Shown here: positions 44,560-54,846 of the stretch, piece after piece | How positions within the stretch are numbered: the stretch's first letter is position 1 | Layout: each line of letters starts with the position of its first letter | Source of the DNA: Pirellulales bacterium | GTDB lineage: Bacteria > Planctomycetota > Planctomycetia > Pirellulales > JAEUIK01 | DNA: 64,000 nucleotides | Direction: 5' to 3' | Assembly (NCBI GenBank): GCA_019694435.1 | Contig: JAIBBZ010000002.1 | Coordinates: forward strand, 62,001-126,000 | Notes under the pieces: generated by a model | The model's input: the letters and a program-made list of their open reading frames with translations, nothing else | The model's database searches: none | Told to the model about the DNA's origin: nothing | Made by a program: the position numbers and the translations under genes

Positions 44560-45606
44560 ATGAATCGTGCCAGTGCGATCGCCGAAACCCCCGATTTTCC
44601 CTGGCTGGCGGCCGACGATGCGGCAGGCGTGGCCCGTGTGCTTGCTGATCGCGGCTTGCTCGAGCCGGAGGAGCAGGTCCGCGCCGCGCCGCGCGCGGGC
44701 GAGGGGAATATGAACCTGACGCTGCGCGTCGCGACCAATCGGCGAACGCTGATCGTCAAGCAGGCGCGGCCGTGGGTGGAAAAATACGACCAGATCGCCG
44801 CGCCTTGGAACCGGTTCGAATACGAGCTGGCGTTTTACGAATGGGTGGCTGGCGAACCGCGGTTGGCCGACCGGATGCCGCGGCTGCTGGCGGCCGATCG
44901 CGCGGCGTGCCTGATCGTGCTGCAAGACCTGGCGCCCGCGGCCGATTTGACCACGCTCTATTCCGGCGACCTTCTGACGACGGCCGAAGTCGAGCAGCTC
45001 GCCGCGTTCCTGGCCGGCTTACACGCGGCGGGACGCGGCATCGCCCCCGCCCGCTGGGCGAACCGCGACATGCGGGCCCTCAACCACGAGCACATGTATC
45101 GTTTGCCGCTCGACGAGGCGAACGGGCTCGAGTTGGATCGTTTCGAACCGGGGCTGACCGACGCCGCCAGGCGACTCCAGCGCGACCGCGCCTACTGCGA
45201 ACAGGTCCACGCCACGGGGCAGCGCTACCTGGCCGACGGAATGGTGCTCTTGCACGGCGACTACTTCCCCGGCAGTTGGTTGCGGACCGCCTCGGGCGTG
45301 TTTGTGATCGACCCGGAATTCTGCTATTGCGGCGATCCGGAGTTCGATTTGGGAGTCTGTCTGGCGCACTGCGCGTTGGCTGCTCAACCGGGCGACGTAT
45401 CCCGGGGGTTTCTCGAAGCGTACCGTGCCTCGGGCGGAGCAGGCGACATGGGCCAGGCCGCCGCGTATGCCGCTTGCGAAGTGATGCGGCGCCTGATCGG
45501 CGTGGCACAATTGCCGCTCGCGCCCAGCACCGGGCGCAGGCGCGAACTGCTGGAACGCTCGCGCGCGGCGCTCGCCGAGCGACGGCTCGAACCGCTGCTG
45601 GCTTGA
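44560..45606 (+). CDS. Methylthioribose-kinase-like phosphotransferase (APH fold)
   Basis: This 348-residue kinase of the aminoglycoside-phosphotransferase/choline-kinase fold has the nucleotide-binding loop GEGNMNLTLRV (48-58), the lysine strand LIVKQARPWVEKY, the catalytic loop HGDYFPGSWL with its Asp (about 227) and the metal motif IDPEFCYCGDPEFDLG. The combination of GxGNxNL with KQA and IDPEF resembles MtnK, which phosphorylates 5-methylthioribose in methionine salvage. No other mtn gene is nearby, so a different small alcohol or sugar substrate is possible. It is divergent from the carotenoid operon across a 181-bp gap. Confidence 0.8.
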   Translation: MNRASAIAETPDFPWLAADDAAGVARVLADRGLLEPEEQVRAAPRAGEGNMNLTLRVATNRRTLIVKQARPWVEKYDQIAAPWNRFEYELAFYEWVAGEPRLADRMPRLLAADRAACLIVLQDLAPAADLTTLYSGDLLTTAEVEQLAAFLAGLHAAGRGIAPARWANRDMRALNHEHMYRLPLDEANGLELDRFEPGLTDAARRLQRDRAYCEQVHATGQRYLADGMVLLHGDYFPGSWLRTASGVFVIDPEFCYCGDPEFDLGVCLAHCALAAQPGDVSRGFLEAYRASGGAGDMGQAAAYAACEVMRRLIGVAQLPLAPSTGRRRELLERSRAALAERRLEPLLA

Positions 45607-45667
45607 GCAGGCCGCTGGCCGCGACGCGGTTCTTATCGCGCAGCATGGCATACGGCCCGGGCCTGCG

Positions 45668-46387
45668 TCAGCCGGGCTTGCGCTCGCGTTGCCGAGCCAG
45701 CTCGGCGATCGATTCCAATTGGAGTTCTTGAATCTCCAGGAGCCGTTGCCATTGATGCGACAGCAATTGATCGAGCCGGGTGATGATCTGGCGGACTTCC
45801 AATTCGGCCTTGAGGTCGACGCGGTAGTCCTGCTCGCTGCGCAGCCGGTCCTTCGCCTCCTGCCGATTCTGGCTCATCATGATGATCGGCGCCTGAATTG
45901 CGGCCAGGCACGACAAGCACAGGTTCAGCAAGATATAGGGGAACGGGTCCGGCGGTCGGGCACCAAGCATCCACGTGTTGACGACGATCCAGCCCAGGAC
46001 CGCGAGGCCGAAGAGGGTGACGAACGTCCAACTTCCGCCGAATTCGGCCACGCGGTCGGCCAGCCGTTCGCCGAAGGTGAGCGTGCGGTCGAAGCGCGTG
46101 TTGATGTCCTTGGCGACGGTCTCCTGGGTGGCCAGGCTCTTGAGCACCTCGGATTCCAGCGCCGTCAATTCGCCACGCTCGATCTCGAGCACTTCGCGCA
46201 CGTGCTCGATGCGAAATCGGTGCAAGTCGGACAAACAGATAAAGCCTGTGGGCGTCCACTCGTGATGCTGGCGTTCGATCGTAGTCACGACGGCCGGATG
46301 CACCAGTTCGCCCGGTACGGCGTCGGCGCGGCGCACCTGGCGGTGACAAATCTGGCAGGTGACCTGCGCGGAGGCGTGTTTCGACAT
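45668..46387 (-). CDS. DUF1003 membrane protein with N-terminal Cys motif
   Basis: This 239-residue protein has an N-terminal region with a CxxC pair (CQICHRQV, residues 11-18) and a later lone Cys (FICLSDL), suggesting metal binding. The DUF1003 core follows, with two transmembrane helices (about 118-134 and 150-170) carrying the signatures GERLADRVAEFGGSWTFV and PDPFPYILLNLCLSCLAAIQAPIIMMSQNRQ (given as ranges of the family pattern). The C-terminus is a coiled coil. The ATG at 46387 gives the short polar start MSKHASA; a longer frame to 46624 overlaps the neighbouring amine oxidase. It converges with the kinase gene (61-bp gap). Function unknown. Confidence 0.85.
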   Translation of the reverse strand: MSKHASAQVTCQICHRQVRRADAVPGELVHPAVVTTIERQHHEWTPTGFICLSDLHRFRIEHVREVLEIERGELTALESEVLKSLATQETVAKDINTRFDRTLTFGERLADRVAEFGGSWTFVTLFGLAVLGWIVVNTWMLGARPPDPFPYILLNLCLSCLAAIQAPIIMMSQNRQEAKDRLRSEQDYRVDLKAELEVRQIITRLDQLLSHQWQRLLEIQELQLESIAELARQRERKPG

Positions 46388-46419
46388 GTCGATTTTCGTC
46401 TGCCCAGGTGAAGGTCGGC

Positions 46420-47772
46420 CTAGAGACGCGCGAGAATCTCCGTGGCTGCGCGACGCCCGGCTTCGATGGCGCCCTCCATGTACCCGGTCCATTCGGCGGC
46501 TGTTTCGGTGCCTGCCCAGTGCACGCGGCCCACGGGCTGACTCAGGGCCGGCCAACACTCGCTGATCGCGCCTGGCACCATGTAACCCGTCGGGCAGCCG
46601 CCGGACCAGGGGTCCGCGCCCCAATCCTTTTCCATGTATTCGGTGGGCTGCAGTGCGCGCGGACCGAAGTACCGGGCAAAGGTCTGCAGCACGGCTTCAC
46701 GCCGCGCGGCAGCGGGCTGGCTTCCCCAATGCCGGGCCGGACCTGCCACCATGAAGCCGACCAGCGCGGCCTGTCCACCATCGTAGCTGGTGTTGTCGTA
46801 GACGACGCTCAAGGGGCCCTGCGTGGCGACGGCTTCGCCCGAATAGCCCGCCTGGCGCCAGAACGGCTCGTCGTAGAGCGCGAGAATCTTGATCGTCTGT
46901 CCCATGGGGAATCGTTGGACGAGTTGGGTGCGCAACGCGGGCAGCGCCGGCTCGAACTCGATCTGCGCCGTGAGCGACGGGGCCATCGCCACGATTCCGT
47001 ACTTCGCTTCCCAGACACCCGCCGGTGTGACGGCCTTGATGCCCGAGGCGGTTTGCTCGATGCGCCGCGTGGGCGCGGCGAGCACCAGCGCCTCGCCCAG
47101 CGGATCGGCCAGTCGCTGGGAGATTTGTTGCGCGCCGCCGAGGATGCGGTCTTGTTGCGCGCCGTTGGCCACTTCGACGATACTCTCCAGCCCGCCGCCG
47201 GAGCGCATGTAATAGAGAAAATGCAGCATCGACAGCTCTTTGGCCTCGGCCCCGAAGACGACGCGCATCGCCGCGGTCAACACGTCGCGTACGACCTGGG
47301 CTCGCGCAAAGCGCCGCAGGTAGGTCTCGAGGGTTTGACCGTCGTAGTCCACGGCGCCGGGCGTTCCCAAGGGGTTGCCCGTCGGAACGCTCGCGGCGAG
47401 GCGCTCGATGCGCCGCATGCCGCGGTGCAAATCCCACAGCGCCCACAACGGCAACGAGGGAATGGTTTGTTGATAGGTCGACAGCCCGCGCTCGGTGTCC
47501 AGGACCTTCGTGCCTGTATGAAACGTGGGAAACAGCGTGATGCCGTATTCCTGCACGAGCGCGCGCATCCGCGTTTGCAGCGGCCCGAGCCATTGCCCGC
47601 CCAGATCGAACGTAGCGCGGCCGACCGGTTGAGCCAAGGTCCGGCCGCCGACGCGATCGCGCGCCTCGAGCGCGACGACCGATGCGCCGCCCTCGCGCAG
47701 CGCGCGCGCCGCCGCCAGTCCTGAAAGGCCTGCGCCCACGATCACGACGTCTGCATGGCTCGGTGCATTCAT
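46420..47772 (-). CDS. Flavin monoamine oxidase family protein
   Basis: This 450-residue FAD-dependent amine oxidase has the dinucleotide motif VVIVGAGLSGLAAARAL (9-25), RVGGRT, and the C-terminal WAGTETAAEWTGYMEGAIEAG. The segment WSGGCPTGY (about residue 390) matches the SGGC site where mammalian MAO carries covalently bound FAD at Cys, so covalent flavin is plausible. Its substrate could be a mono- or polyamine. It lies 32 bp upstream of the DUF1003 gene on the same strand and is divergent from the phosphoesterase. It is a different subfamily from the two carotenoid desaturases nearby. Confidence 0.9.
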   Translation of the reverse strand: MNAPSHADVVIVGAGLSGLAAARALREGGASVVALEARDRVGGRTLAQPVGRATFDLGGQWLGPLQTRMRALVQEYGITLFPTFHTGTKVLDTERGLSTYQQTIPSLPLWALWDLHRGMRRIERLAASVPTGNPLGTPGAVDYDGQTLETYLRRFARAQVVRDVLTAAMRVVFGAEAKELSMLHFLYYMRSGGGLESIVEVANGAQQDRILGGAQQISQRLADPLGEALVLAAPTRRIEQTASGIKAVTPAGVWEAKYGIVAMAPSLTAQIEFEPALPALRTQLVQRFPMGQTIKILALYDEPFWRQAGYSGEAVATQGPLSVVYDNTSYDGGQAALVGFMVAGPARHWGSQPAAARREAVLQTFARYFGPRALQPTEYMEKDWGADPWSGGCPTGYMVPGAISECWPALSQPVGRVHWAGTETAAEWTGYMEGAIEAGRRAATEILARL

Positions 47773-47943
47773 CTCGGTTGACGGCGCCTACGGTGGTTGA
47801 TGGATGGCCTGCGCCAACGGCTGGCGAGCCGGGCTTACGAAAGTCTCATGGACCGATAACTCGGACGACACACGCAAAAGCGATGATCTTGGAGCCGTCG
47901 CTGGGAGTCAAGGAAGCCCTCGTCGACTCACGAGAAAGAGCAT

Positions 47944-48687
47944 ATGAGGTCATTTGAGACCGTCGTCGTCAGCGATCTCCATCTTGGTGCCCGAAACTCG
48001 CGTGCAGCGGAATTTATTGATTTTCTCGGACGCGTGGCGATCTCGCGACTGATTGTCGCAGGTGATCTGTTTCAATGCCCACGGCTCTCGCGGCCGCTGG
48101 GCGAAGCCGACGCCGAGGTCTTGTCGATCCTGCGGCGCCTGGCCGATGCCGGCGACGCCGTCTGGATTCGCGGCAATCACGACCCCCATGCCGACTTCGC
48201 CTGGGCTGTGCTCGGTCTGCCGCAGTGCGACGAAGTGAACCTGGCGGTCGGCGAGAAGAACTATCTCGTCACGCACGGCGATCGTTGGGATCGGGCCATG
48301 GAACTGCCCAAGCTGATCGTCGACGGCGCCGATGCGATCTATCGCGGCGTGCAGATGCTCGATCGGAGTCACGCGCTGGCCCGCATGTTGAAGCGCGGCT
48401 CCAAGCACTTTTGTCGGGTCGTCCAACGGTTGCGCAACCGGGCCATCGACGAGTCCGAGCAGCGCGGCTACGACGGCGTGATTCTCGGCCACACGCACGT
48501 CGCCGAAGAGTACAGCGAACGAGGCATTCACTATCTCAACAGCGGTTGCTGGACGGAGCGCCCCGCCACTTATGTGGGCGTCCAGGCCGGGCGAGCCCGG
48601 CTTTATCGCTGGAACCACGTCGAGCGTACGCCGGAGCCTCAGCCGGCCACCTTCTGGTCGTCCGACGAACTCGTGGCCACGGCCTGA
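47944..48687 (+). CDS. LpxH-like metallophosphoesterase
   Basis: This 247-residue calcineurin-like phosphoesterase has the motifs VVSDLHLGARN (8-18), AGDLFQ, RGNHDPH and LGHTHVAEEY, plus the extra LVTHGDRWD segment. This order and the helical insertion (MLDRSHALARMLKRGSKHFCR) resemble UDP-2,3-diacylglucosamine pyrophosphatase (LpxH), which acts in lipid A synthesis. It is soluble, unlike the two membrane-anchored phosphoesterases of this window. It lies 101 bp upstream of btaA on the same strand. It may serve lipid A synthesis or another phospholipid step; context with betaine lipid genes makes a lipid-linked substrate likely. Confidence 0.85.
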   Translation: MRSFETVVVSDLHLGARNSRAAEFIDFLGRVAISRLIVAGDLFQCPRLSRPLGEADAEVLSILRRLADAGDAVWIRGNHDPHADFAWAVLGLPQCDEVNLAVGEKNYLVTHGDRWDRAMELPKLIVDGADAIYRGVQMLDRSHALARMLKRGSKHFCRVVQRLRNRAIDESEQRGYDGVILGHTHVAEEYSERGIHYLNSGCWTERPATYVGVQAGRARLYRWNHVERTPEPQPATFWSSDELVATA

Positions 48688-48788
48688 ATGGCCGAGTGGC
48701 CCCCCGGCCCTCGATCGGTTCGCCGTGACGGTCGCCACGAAGGCGACGTACCCGTTCAGCCCAGACTCAGCCCAGGACCTCGACCCTC

Positions 48789-50072
<1,284 letters not shown>

Positions 50073-50092
50073 ACGAGTCAGGATGGAATTCG

Positions 50093-50821
50093 ATGTCGCT
50101 GGCGGCCGACCTGAAGACGATCTATCACCTGGCATTGCACCCCGTGCGCGGCAATACGCACGCGGAGCGCCTGGAGAGCTTTTACGGCGGGCAGGCGGCC
50201 TCCTACGACGCCTTTCGCCGCCGGCTGCTGCAAGGCCGCGAAGCATTGTATGCCGGCATCGACGTTCCGAGCGGGGCAGTCTGGATCGAGATGGGTGGCG
50301 GTACCGGGAACAATCTCGAGTATCTGGGGACGCGAATCGGCCAGCTCTCACGGGCCTACATCGTCGATCTGGCCCCTTCGTTGTTGGCCCAGGCGCGATC
50401 GCGGATCGCCGAGCACGGCTGGACGAACGTCGTCGCGGTCGAGGCCGACGCCACGCAGTTCATACCGGACGAAGGCCAGGCCGACGTGGTGACGTTCAGC
50501 TACGCCCTGACGATGATTCCTGATTGGTTTGCCGCGCTCGAGCAAGCGGCCCGCGTGCTGCGGCCGGGCGGGCAGATCGCCGTGGTCGATTTCTACGTCG
50601 CGCGCAAGCACGTGGCCGAGCAGCGGCGGCGCCATGGCTGGTGGACGCGGAGCTTCTGGCCGGCGTGGTTTGCCCTGGACAACGTCTTCTTGAGCGCCGA
50701 CCACTTGCCTTTTCTGCTCGCGCACTTCGAGCCGGTGCAGGTCGGTGAGTCCGTCGCCAAGGTGCCTTACGTCCCGTGGGGGCGAGTGCCCTACTACACG
50801 TTCATCGGCCGCAAGCGCTAA
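50093..50821 (+). CDS. btaB: BtaB: diacylglyceryl-homoserine N-methyltransferase
   Basis: This 242-residue class I methyltransferase has motif I IEMGGGTGNNLEYL (about 66-79), VDLAPSLLAQARSR, the YALTMIPDW segment and VLRPGGQIAVVDF. In the btaA-btaB order it would trimethylate the homoserine nitrogen to give DGTS. The N-terminal part (YHLALHPVRGNTHAERLESFYGGQAASYDAFR, residues 10-41 region) matches the BtaB N-terminus, and the C-terminus ends FIGRKR. ATG at 50093 has AGGATGGA upstream. Isolated from btaA it would be an ordinary methyltransferase, so the name rests partly on the pairing. Confidence 0.92.
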   Translation: MSLAADLKTIYHLALHPVRGNTHAERLESFYGGQAASYDAFRRRLLQGREALYAGIDVPSGAVWIEMGGGTGNNLEYLGTRIGQLSRAYIVDLAPSLLAQARSRIAEHGWTNVVAVEADATQFIPDEGQADVVTFSYALTMIPDWFAALEQAARVLRPGGQIAVVDFYVARKHVAEQRRRHGWWTRSFWPAWFALDNVFLSADHLPFLLAHFEPVQVGESVAKVPYVPWGRVPYYTFIGRKR

Positions 50822-50850
50822 AAAAGCCACGGTCCGCTGATCGGCAGGTG

Positions 50851-52077
50851 TCAGGCGTTGCGCCGGGCCACCTGCCCGCTGCGCAAGGCGCGGTTGGCCA
50901 GGTGAGCGCTCGCCGCGGCCAACACGCCGGCGGCGACGGGGGCGTTGGGCTGCTCGCGGCTCCGGATGCACTCGAGCCAATTGGCCAGATGCAGCGCCTC
51001 GCCATTGGGCGCCAGGTAAAAGTCCTGGCCTTTGGGACCCGTGCCGATCACGTGTTCGCGCGGTTCGACTTTGCTCTTGCGCTCCGGCACCAGTTCGTAA
51101 CGGCCCCGGTCGAGATACAGCGTCGCCTCGGTGCCCATGAATTCGATCCGCGCGGCATCGCGGGCGTTGACGAACGTGCCCTCGAAGTGGGCCTGCACGC
51201 CGTTGGTTGGATAGCGCAGCAGCGTCTGCACGGTGTCGGGCGTTTGCCAGCGGTCGGCCCACAGGAAGAAATCGCCGATCGACGCGGCCTCGTCGGGCTC
51301 GGGCAGATCGAGAAACCAATGGGCCACGTCGATGAAGTGGACCATCAAGTCGGTGAAGACCCCGCCGCCAAAATCCCAGAACCAGCGCCAGTTGCGAAAA
51401 CGATAGGCGTCGAAGGGCTGCTGCGGCGCCGAGCCGAGAAAACGCTGCCAGTCGACCGTGGCAGGATCGATGCCCGGATCGAGCCGATCGCCGCGCGCGG
51501 CGTTCCGGTTCCAGCTCAGCTCGACTTTGCGCACCGTGCCGAGCGCGCCGGACTTGATCAGCTCGCGGCCCTCGATGAACTGCGGCATGCTCCGTTGCTG
51601 CATGCCCACCTGGACGATGCGGCCCGACTTCTGTTGCGCAGCGATCACGGCGGCGCCTTCGCCCGGATCGTGCGTGAGCGGCTTTTCGACGTACACGTCT
51701 TTGCCCGCTTCACAGGCGGCAATCGTGATCGGCACGTGCCAGTGGTCGGGCGTGGCGACGAGTACGGCATCGACGTCCGGGCGATCCAGGACAGCGCGGT
51801 AGTCCTTGGTCGCAAAGGCATCCTTCGTGGCCAGCTCGCGCCCCTTGGCCAGGTGCTCGTCCCAGACGTCGCACACGGCGACCAGCGACACGCCGGACAA
51901 GGACTGCATGGCCCGCAGCAGGTGTTGCGCGCGGCCGCCTGCGCCGATCACCGCCACCCGAATCGTCTCGTTGGCCGTATAACCGCGGGCCGTAGCCGTG
52001 TAGCCGGCTGCCGAAACAGCCGCCAGCGATCGTCCCAGCCGGGCCAGAAAATCACGCCGCGAGGTGCTACCAGGCAT
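50851..52077 (-). CDS. Tat-exported Gfo/Idh/MocA family oxidoreductase
   Basis: This 408-residue NAD(P)-dependent oxidoreductase has a twin-arginine signal (STSRRDFLARLGRSLAAVSAAG, residues 4-25 region), the Rossmann motif VAVIGAGGRAQHLL (about 40-53), EKPLTHD (the catalytic Lys region, about 126-132) and the C-terminal sheet with FDFGGGVFTDLMVHFIDVAHWF-type sequence. Gfo/Idh/MocA enzymes act on sugars and sugar alcohols; the many Tat-exported versions in planctomycetes suggest extracellular carbohydrate handling. ATG at 52077 starts exactly at the signal peptide. It converges with btaB, 29 bp apart. Confidence 0.92.
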   Translation of the reverse strand: MPGSTSRRDFLARLGRSLAAVSAAGYTATARGYTANETIRVAVIGAGGRAQHLLRAMQSLSGVSLVAVCDVWDEHLAKGRELATKDAFATKDYRAVLDRPDVDAVLVATPDHWHVPITIAACEAGKDVYVEKPLTHDPGEGAAVIAAQQKSGRIVQVGMQQRSMPQFIEGRELIKSGALGTVRKVELSWNRNAARGDRLDPGIDPATVDWQRFLGSAPQQPFDAYRFRNWRWFWDFGGGVFTDLMVHFIDVAHWFLDLPEPDEAASIGDFFLWADRWQTPDTVQTLLRYPTNGVQAHFEGTFVNARDAARIEFMGTEATLYLDRGRYELVPERKSKVEPREHVIGTGPKGQDFYLAPNGEALHLANWLECIRSREQPNAPVAAGVLAAASAHLANRALRSGQVARRNA

Positions 52078-52225
52078 GGATGCGCGAGCCTCCTTCGAGG
52101 AGCCACGCACACGGGCCGAATGCTCGTTCACCCCGGCAGCCGTGGCTCGTGCGCCAGATTAACCGATTTCATCGGGCTCCGCCGCCGTGCGATTCAAGGC
52201 GAAGATCGTACCGCAGCCGGGCTGC

Positions 52226-53251
52226 TCAGTTCGGCCCCGTTTCTTCCGTGGGGGCTTCATCGGCAGGCATGTCATCCGCCGGTGCGGCGTCGGCATCGCC
52301 CGGGTCGGCGAAAGGATCGTCCGTGGGCGCATCCGAGGGCGCTGCTTCGGTAGGCGCATCGGCCGGCGCATCGGCAGGAGCGGTGCCGGCCGGGTCGGCG
52401 AAGGGATCATCCGTTGGCGCATCCGCTGGAGCAGCTTCGGTAGGCGCATCAGCCGGCGCATCGGCAGGAGCAGTGCCGGCCGGATCGGCGAAGGGATCGT
52501 CCGAGGGGGTTTCGCTGGGAGCATCGGCCGGCGGCGCATCGGCAGGTTCGTCGGCGGGCATCTCTTCGGCCGGCGCATCGGCCGGTGGCTCGTCGCTTGG
52601 CGCGGCGAACGGATCGTCTGCCGGCGCTTCAGCTGGAGCGGTTTCGGCCGGGGCGCTTTCCGTTGCCGCCGGCTCGGGCGCGGCGGGTTCTTCGGCCGGC
52701 GCGCCGAACGGGTCGTCTTCCGGCGCCGGCTGCTCGGGCATTTCCTCGGCCGGCGCAGGTACGTCTGTCGCCGGAGCCGGAGCTTCTTCTGCCGGCGAGG
52801 GCTGCAGTAGGATTTCAGGCTCGGCCTCGTGAATGTCCTGCAAGCGTCGACGGCGTCTTTCGACCCGCATGCGCTCGGCCATCACCCGCGCCTTGGCGCG
52901 GTAGTGTTCGATCTTCAGACGCGCGGGCCCTTGGATGCGCTCCAAGGCTTTCGACACGTTGTAAAACGTCGAGCTGTCCTGGGCTTCCAGGTCGGCGGCC
53001 AGTTGAAAATCGCCTTCGGCCTCGTAGTCGCGACCCAGGCACAGAAGCGACAAGCCGCGGAAGTACAACGGCCGCGGATCTTGCGGCCGGGCGTCGATCG
53101 CGGCGCTCAGCAGTTCGTATGCCTCGAACGTGCGGCCCGCGAAATAGGCGTGCACGCCAGTCCCATACATCTGCGTGATCGCGCGTTCCTGCGCCAGGGC
53201 CGAACTTGCGACACCCAACGCCAAGCACACGCCGAACGCCAACCGCAGCAT
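52226..53251 (-). CDS. Secreted TPR protein with acidic Pro/Ala/Asp repeat tail
   Basis: This 341-residue protein has a signal peptide (1-20, ending SSALAQ), two TPR-like helical repeats (about 25-90), a basic helical stretch (about 115-140, RVERRRRRLQDIH), and then about 200 residues of low complexity built of DDPFADPAG and ADAPADAP units. Two exact-frame copies of a 90-bp repeat code for part of the tail. Such acidic Pro/Ala tails are typical of cell-wall or envelope spacer regions. A candidate promoter lies at 53330-53359. Function unknown; the TPR part suggests protein binding and the tail a flexible linker. Confidence 0.8.
   Translation of the reverse strand: MLRLAFGVCLALGVASSALAQERAITQMYGTGVHAYFAGRTFEAYELLSAAIDARPQDPRPLYFRGLSLLCLGRDYEAEGDFQLAADLEAQDSSTFYNVSKALERIQGPARLKIEHYRAKARVMAERMRVERRRRRLQDIHEAEPEILLQPSPAEEAPAPATDVPAPAEEMPEQPAPEDDPFGAPAEEPAAPEPAATESAPAETAPAEAPADDPFAAPSDEPPADAPAEEMPADEPADAPPADAPSETPSDDPFADPAGTAPADAPADAPTEAAPADAPTDDPFADPAGTAPADAPADAPTEAAPSDAPTDDPFADPGDADAAPADDMPADEAPTEETGPN
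52314..52493. repeat. 90-bp tandem repeat, two full copies
   Basis: Units 52314-52403 and 52404-52493 differ at roughly a dozen positions by eye and are 90 nt apart, so they keep the reading frame of the minus-strand TPR gene (30 residues each). A third, diverging unit starts at 52494. The spread of substitutions suggests an older duplication with later drift. Confidence 0.85.
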
Positions 53252-53329
53252 GACCGAGCCTCCAGAAATTGCCTCGAGCTGTTCGCTACTCTCGCAGGCG
53301 GTGATCTACCCGTCTGGTGGAGAACCCTT

Positions 53330-53359
53330 ATGGTAATTCCTGCCCGTCGGCATGTCCAA
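53330..53359 (-). promoter_or_regulatory. Candidate promoter of the TPR/repeat-tail gene
   Basis: Read on the minus strand: TTGGAC (53359-53354) and TACCAT (53335-53330) with an 18-nt spacer. Each matches consensus at about 4 of 6. The leader would be about 70 nt. Confidence 0.3.
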
Positions 53360-53466
53360 AACAGCGGCCGATTTAGGCCGACAACAACGTCCGCACGCCA
53401 CATCGGTCGGCAACATCCGTACAGTTGTCACGGGCCGCCGGCGGAACGCATGTCTCCCCACCAAAA

Positions 53467-53505
53467 CAAAAAAACACGCGACGGCCCGTGAGGACCGTCG
53501 CGTGT
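53467..53505 (-). terminator. Rho-independent terminator of the PEP-CTERM gene
   Basis: On the minus strand an 11-bp perfect stem (plus-strand ACACGCGACGG at 53474-53484 with CCGTCGCGTGT at 53495-53505) has a 10-nt loop and ends in a run of seven T's. It lies about 60 bp after the stop at 53565. Confidence 0.9.
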
Positions 53506-53564
53506 GTGGGTTACGAGCCGCGATGGACGACCGGTGGGTCGCCGACGCGATCACCCCGTCGGAA

Positions 53565-54593
53565 TTACTTGCGTCGCCGCGCCAGCAGCACCAGCCCAAC
53601 GGCGCCGCTGATCGCCAGGACGATCGTCGAAGGCTCCGGAACGATGGCCGTCGCACGCAACTGGCCCGACAGGCTCAGGTCGAGATCGAGGATGTCCTCG
53701 GGAATCCCGAGATCGGCCAGGCTGGGCAGCGTGGCCTGCACGGGAATGATCAGCGTCGAGCTGCCCGAGGGCAGTGCGTACGAGACCGAACCGCTGGTCG
53801 CTGGTGTGTTGGGCAGCGCCAGCGCCCCAGCTCCGGTCAGGTCAAAGCGCGTGCCCAAGCCGAGCGAAACGGTGCGCTGCAGGATGTTCGAAGAAACAGT
53901 CAGGTTGAGGTCCGGAAACGCCAGGTCGAGCGCGTTGAGCGCCACGACCGCAGCCAGGTGGCTGATCAGGTCGGCCTGTTGAAACACCAGCGAGCCGTTA
54001 AGATCGGTGAAGCCGCTGTTCACGCTCAGGCTGACGCCGCTGGCATCAAACGTGTGCGCCAGGCTGATGTCTAGCGCGCCGGTGCTGTCCACGTCGAGCA
54101 CCAGGTTGCGCACGGCCAATGCCATGTTGACCGACTGCAGAGTTCCCAGGTTCAGCGTGCCCACGTTCGGGATGTCGATCGGGGGCAACGCGATACCGAT
54201 CGGGGCATTCAAATTCACGCCGTAGTTGGCTGCTGCAGTGCCGGCGCCACCGTTGACGTTTGGAGAATACTGCAGCGGGATGCTGAACAGGCCCGTCGGG
54301 TTCACCGCGGCAGCGGCGCTACCGCCCGGGAACGAGATGCTACCCGTGGCGCCGGGGCCACCAGGGAAGTCGGCAACGATCGTGCCGTTGTAGCGGGTGA
54401 TCGCGTTGGCTTGCTGCTCGGTGACGTTCAGTGCGCCGCCAAGAACCGTGCCGGCCACCGTCAGGTTCAACTGACTTTGGCTTTGCGTAATCGTGTAGAC
54501 ATGCGAGGCCTGGGCAATCGAACCAAGGCCCAACAGCAGGGCCGCGCCCATGCCCAGCGGCATGAAGGATTTTCGAACTCTGTTCCGGTTCAC
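53565..54593 (-). CDS. PEP-CTERM sorting-domain protein
   Basis: This 342-residue secreted protein has a signal peptide (about 1-30, MPLGMGAALLLGLGSIAQAS after a basic start), a beta-rich Gly/Ser/Asn/Thr-rich middle and a C-terminal PEP-CTERM signal: VPEPSTIVLAISGAVGLVLLARRRK, i.e. PEP motif, transmembrane helix, Arg cluster, in the last 25 residues. Exosortase recognises this signal for cell-surface delivery. The middle has no familiar domain. The GTG start at 54593 has GGGAGAG eight bases upstream, and longer frames to 54740 lack such a site. A terminator follows. The exosortase itself is not in the window. Confidence 0.9.
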   Translation of the reverse strand: MNRNRVRKSFMPLGMGAALLLGLGSIAQASHVYTITQSQSQLNLTVAGTVLGGALNVTEQQANAITRYNGTIVADFPGGPGATGSISFPGGSAAAAVNPTGLFSIPLQYSPNVNGGAGTAAANYGVNLNAPIGIALPPIDIPNVGTLNLGTLQSVNMALAVRNLVLDVDSTGALDISLAHTFDASGVSLSVNSGFTDLNGSLVFQQADLISHLAAVVALNALDLAFPDLNLTVSSNILQRTVSLGLGTRFDLTGAGALALPNTPATSGSVSYALPSGSSTLIIPVQATLPSLADLGIPEDILDLDLSLSGQLRATAIVPEPSTIVLAISGAVGLVLLARRRK

Positions 54594-54846
54594 TAGCGTC
54601 TCTCCCTTGGCTGACAACAATTCAGGTGGCGGTACGCGAGAAAGCGCTTCCGCCATGCCCCTGCCGACGAAGCCGCGCGATCTGAGTCGCGTTGTCGAGT
54701 CCCCTGCCGCATAGAGTAAGTCAAAAGCGGTGGGATGCAACGGTCATTACGCGACTACGTCTGATTCTGCTACCCGCGAGCAAATGGTTTGGTTGCAAAG
54801 ATTCTCTCCTTGACACAATTGCGGTCTTTTTTGCAGAGTGCCGAAC

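Larger units (their letters stand above)
53252..53564. other. 313-bp intergenic region between two leftward genes
   Basis: It contains the promoter candidate of the TPR gene (53330-53359) and the terminator of the PEP-CTERM gene (53474-53505). I see no gene in it. Confidence 0.6.
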
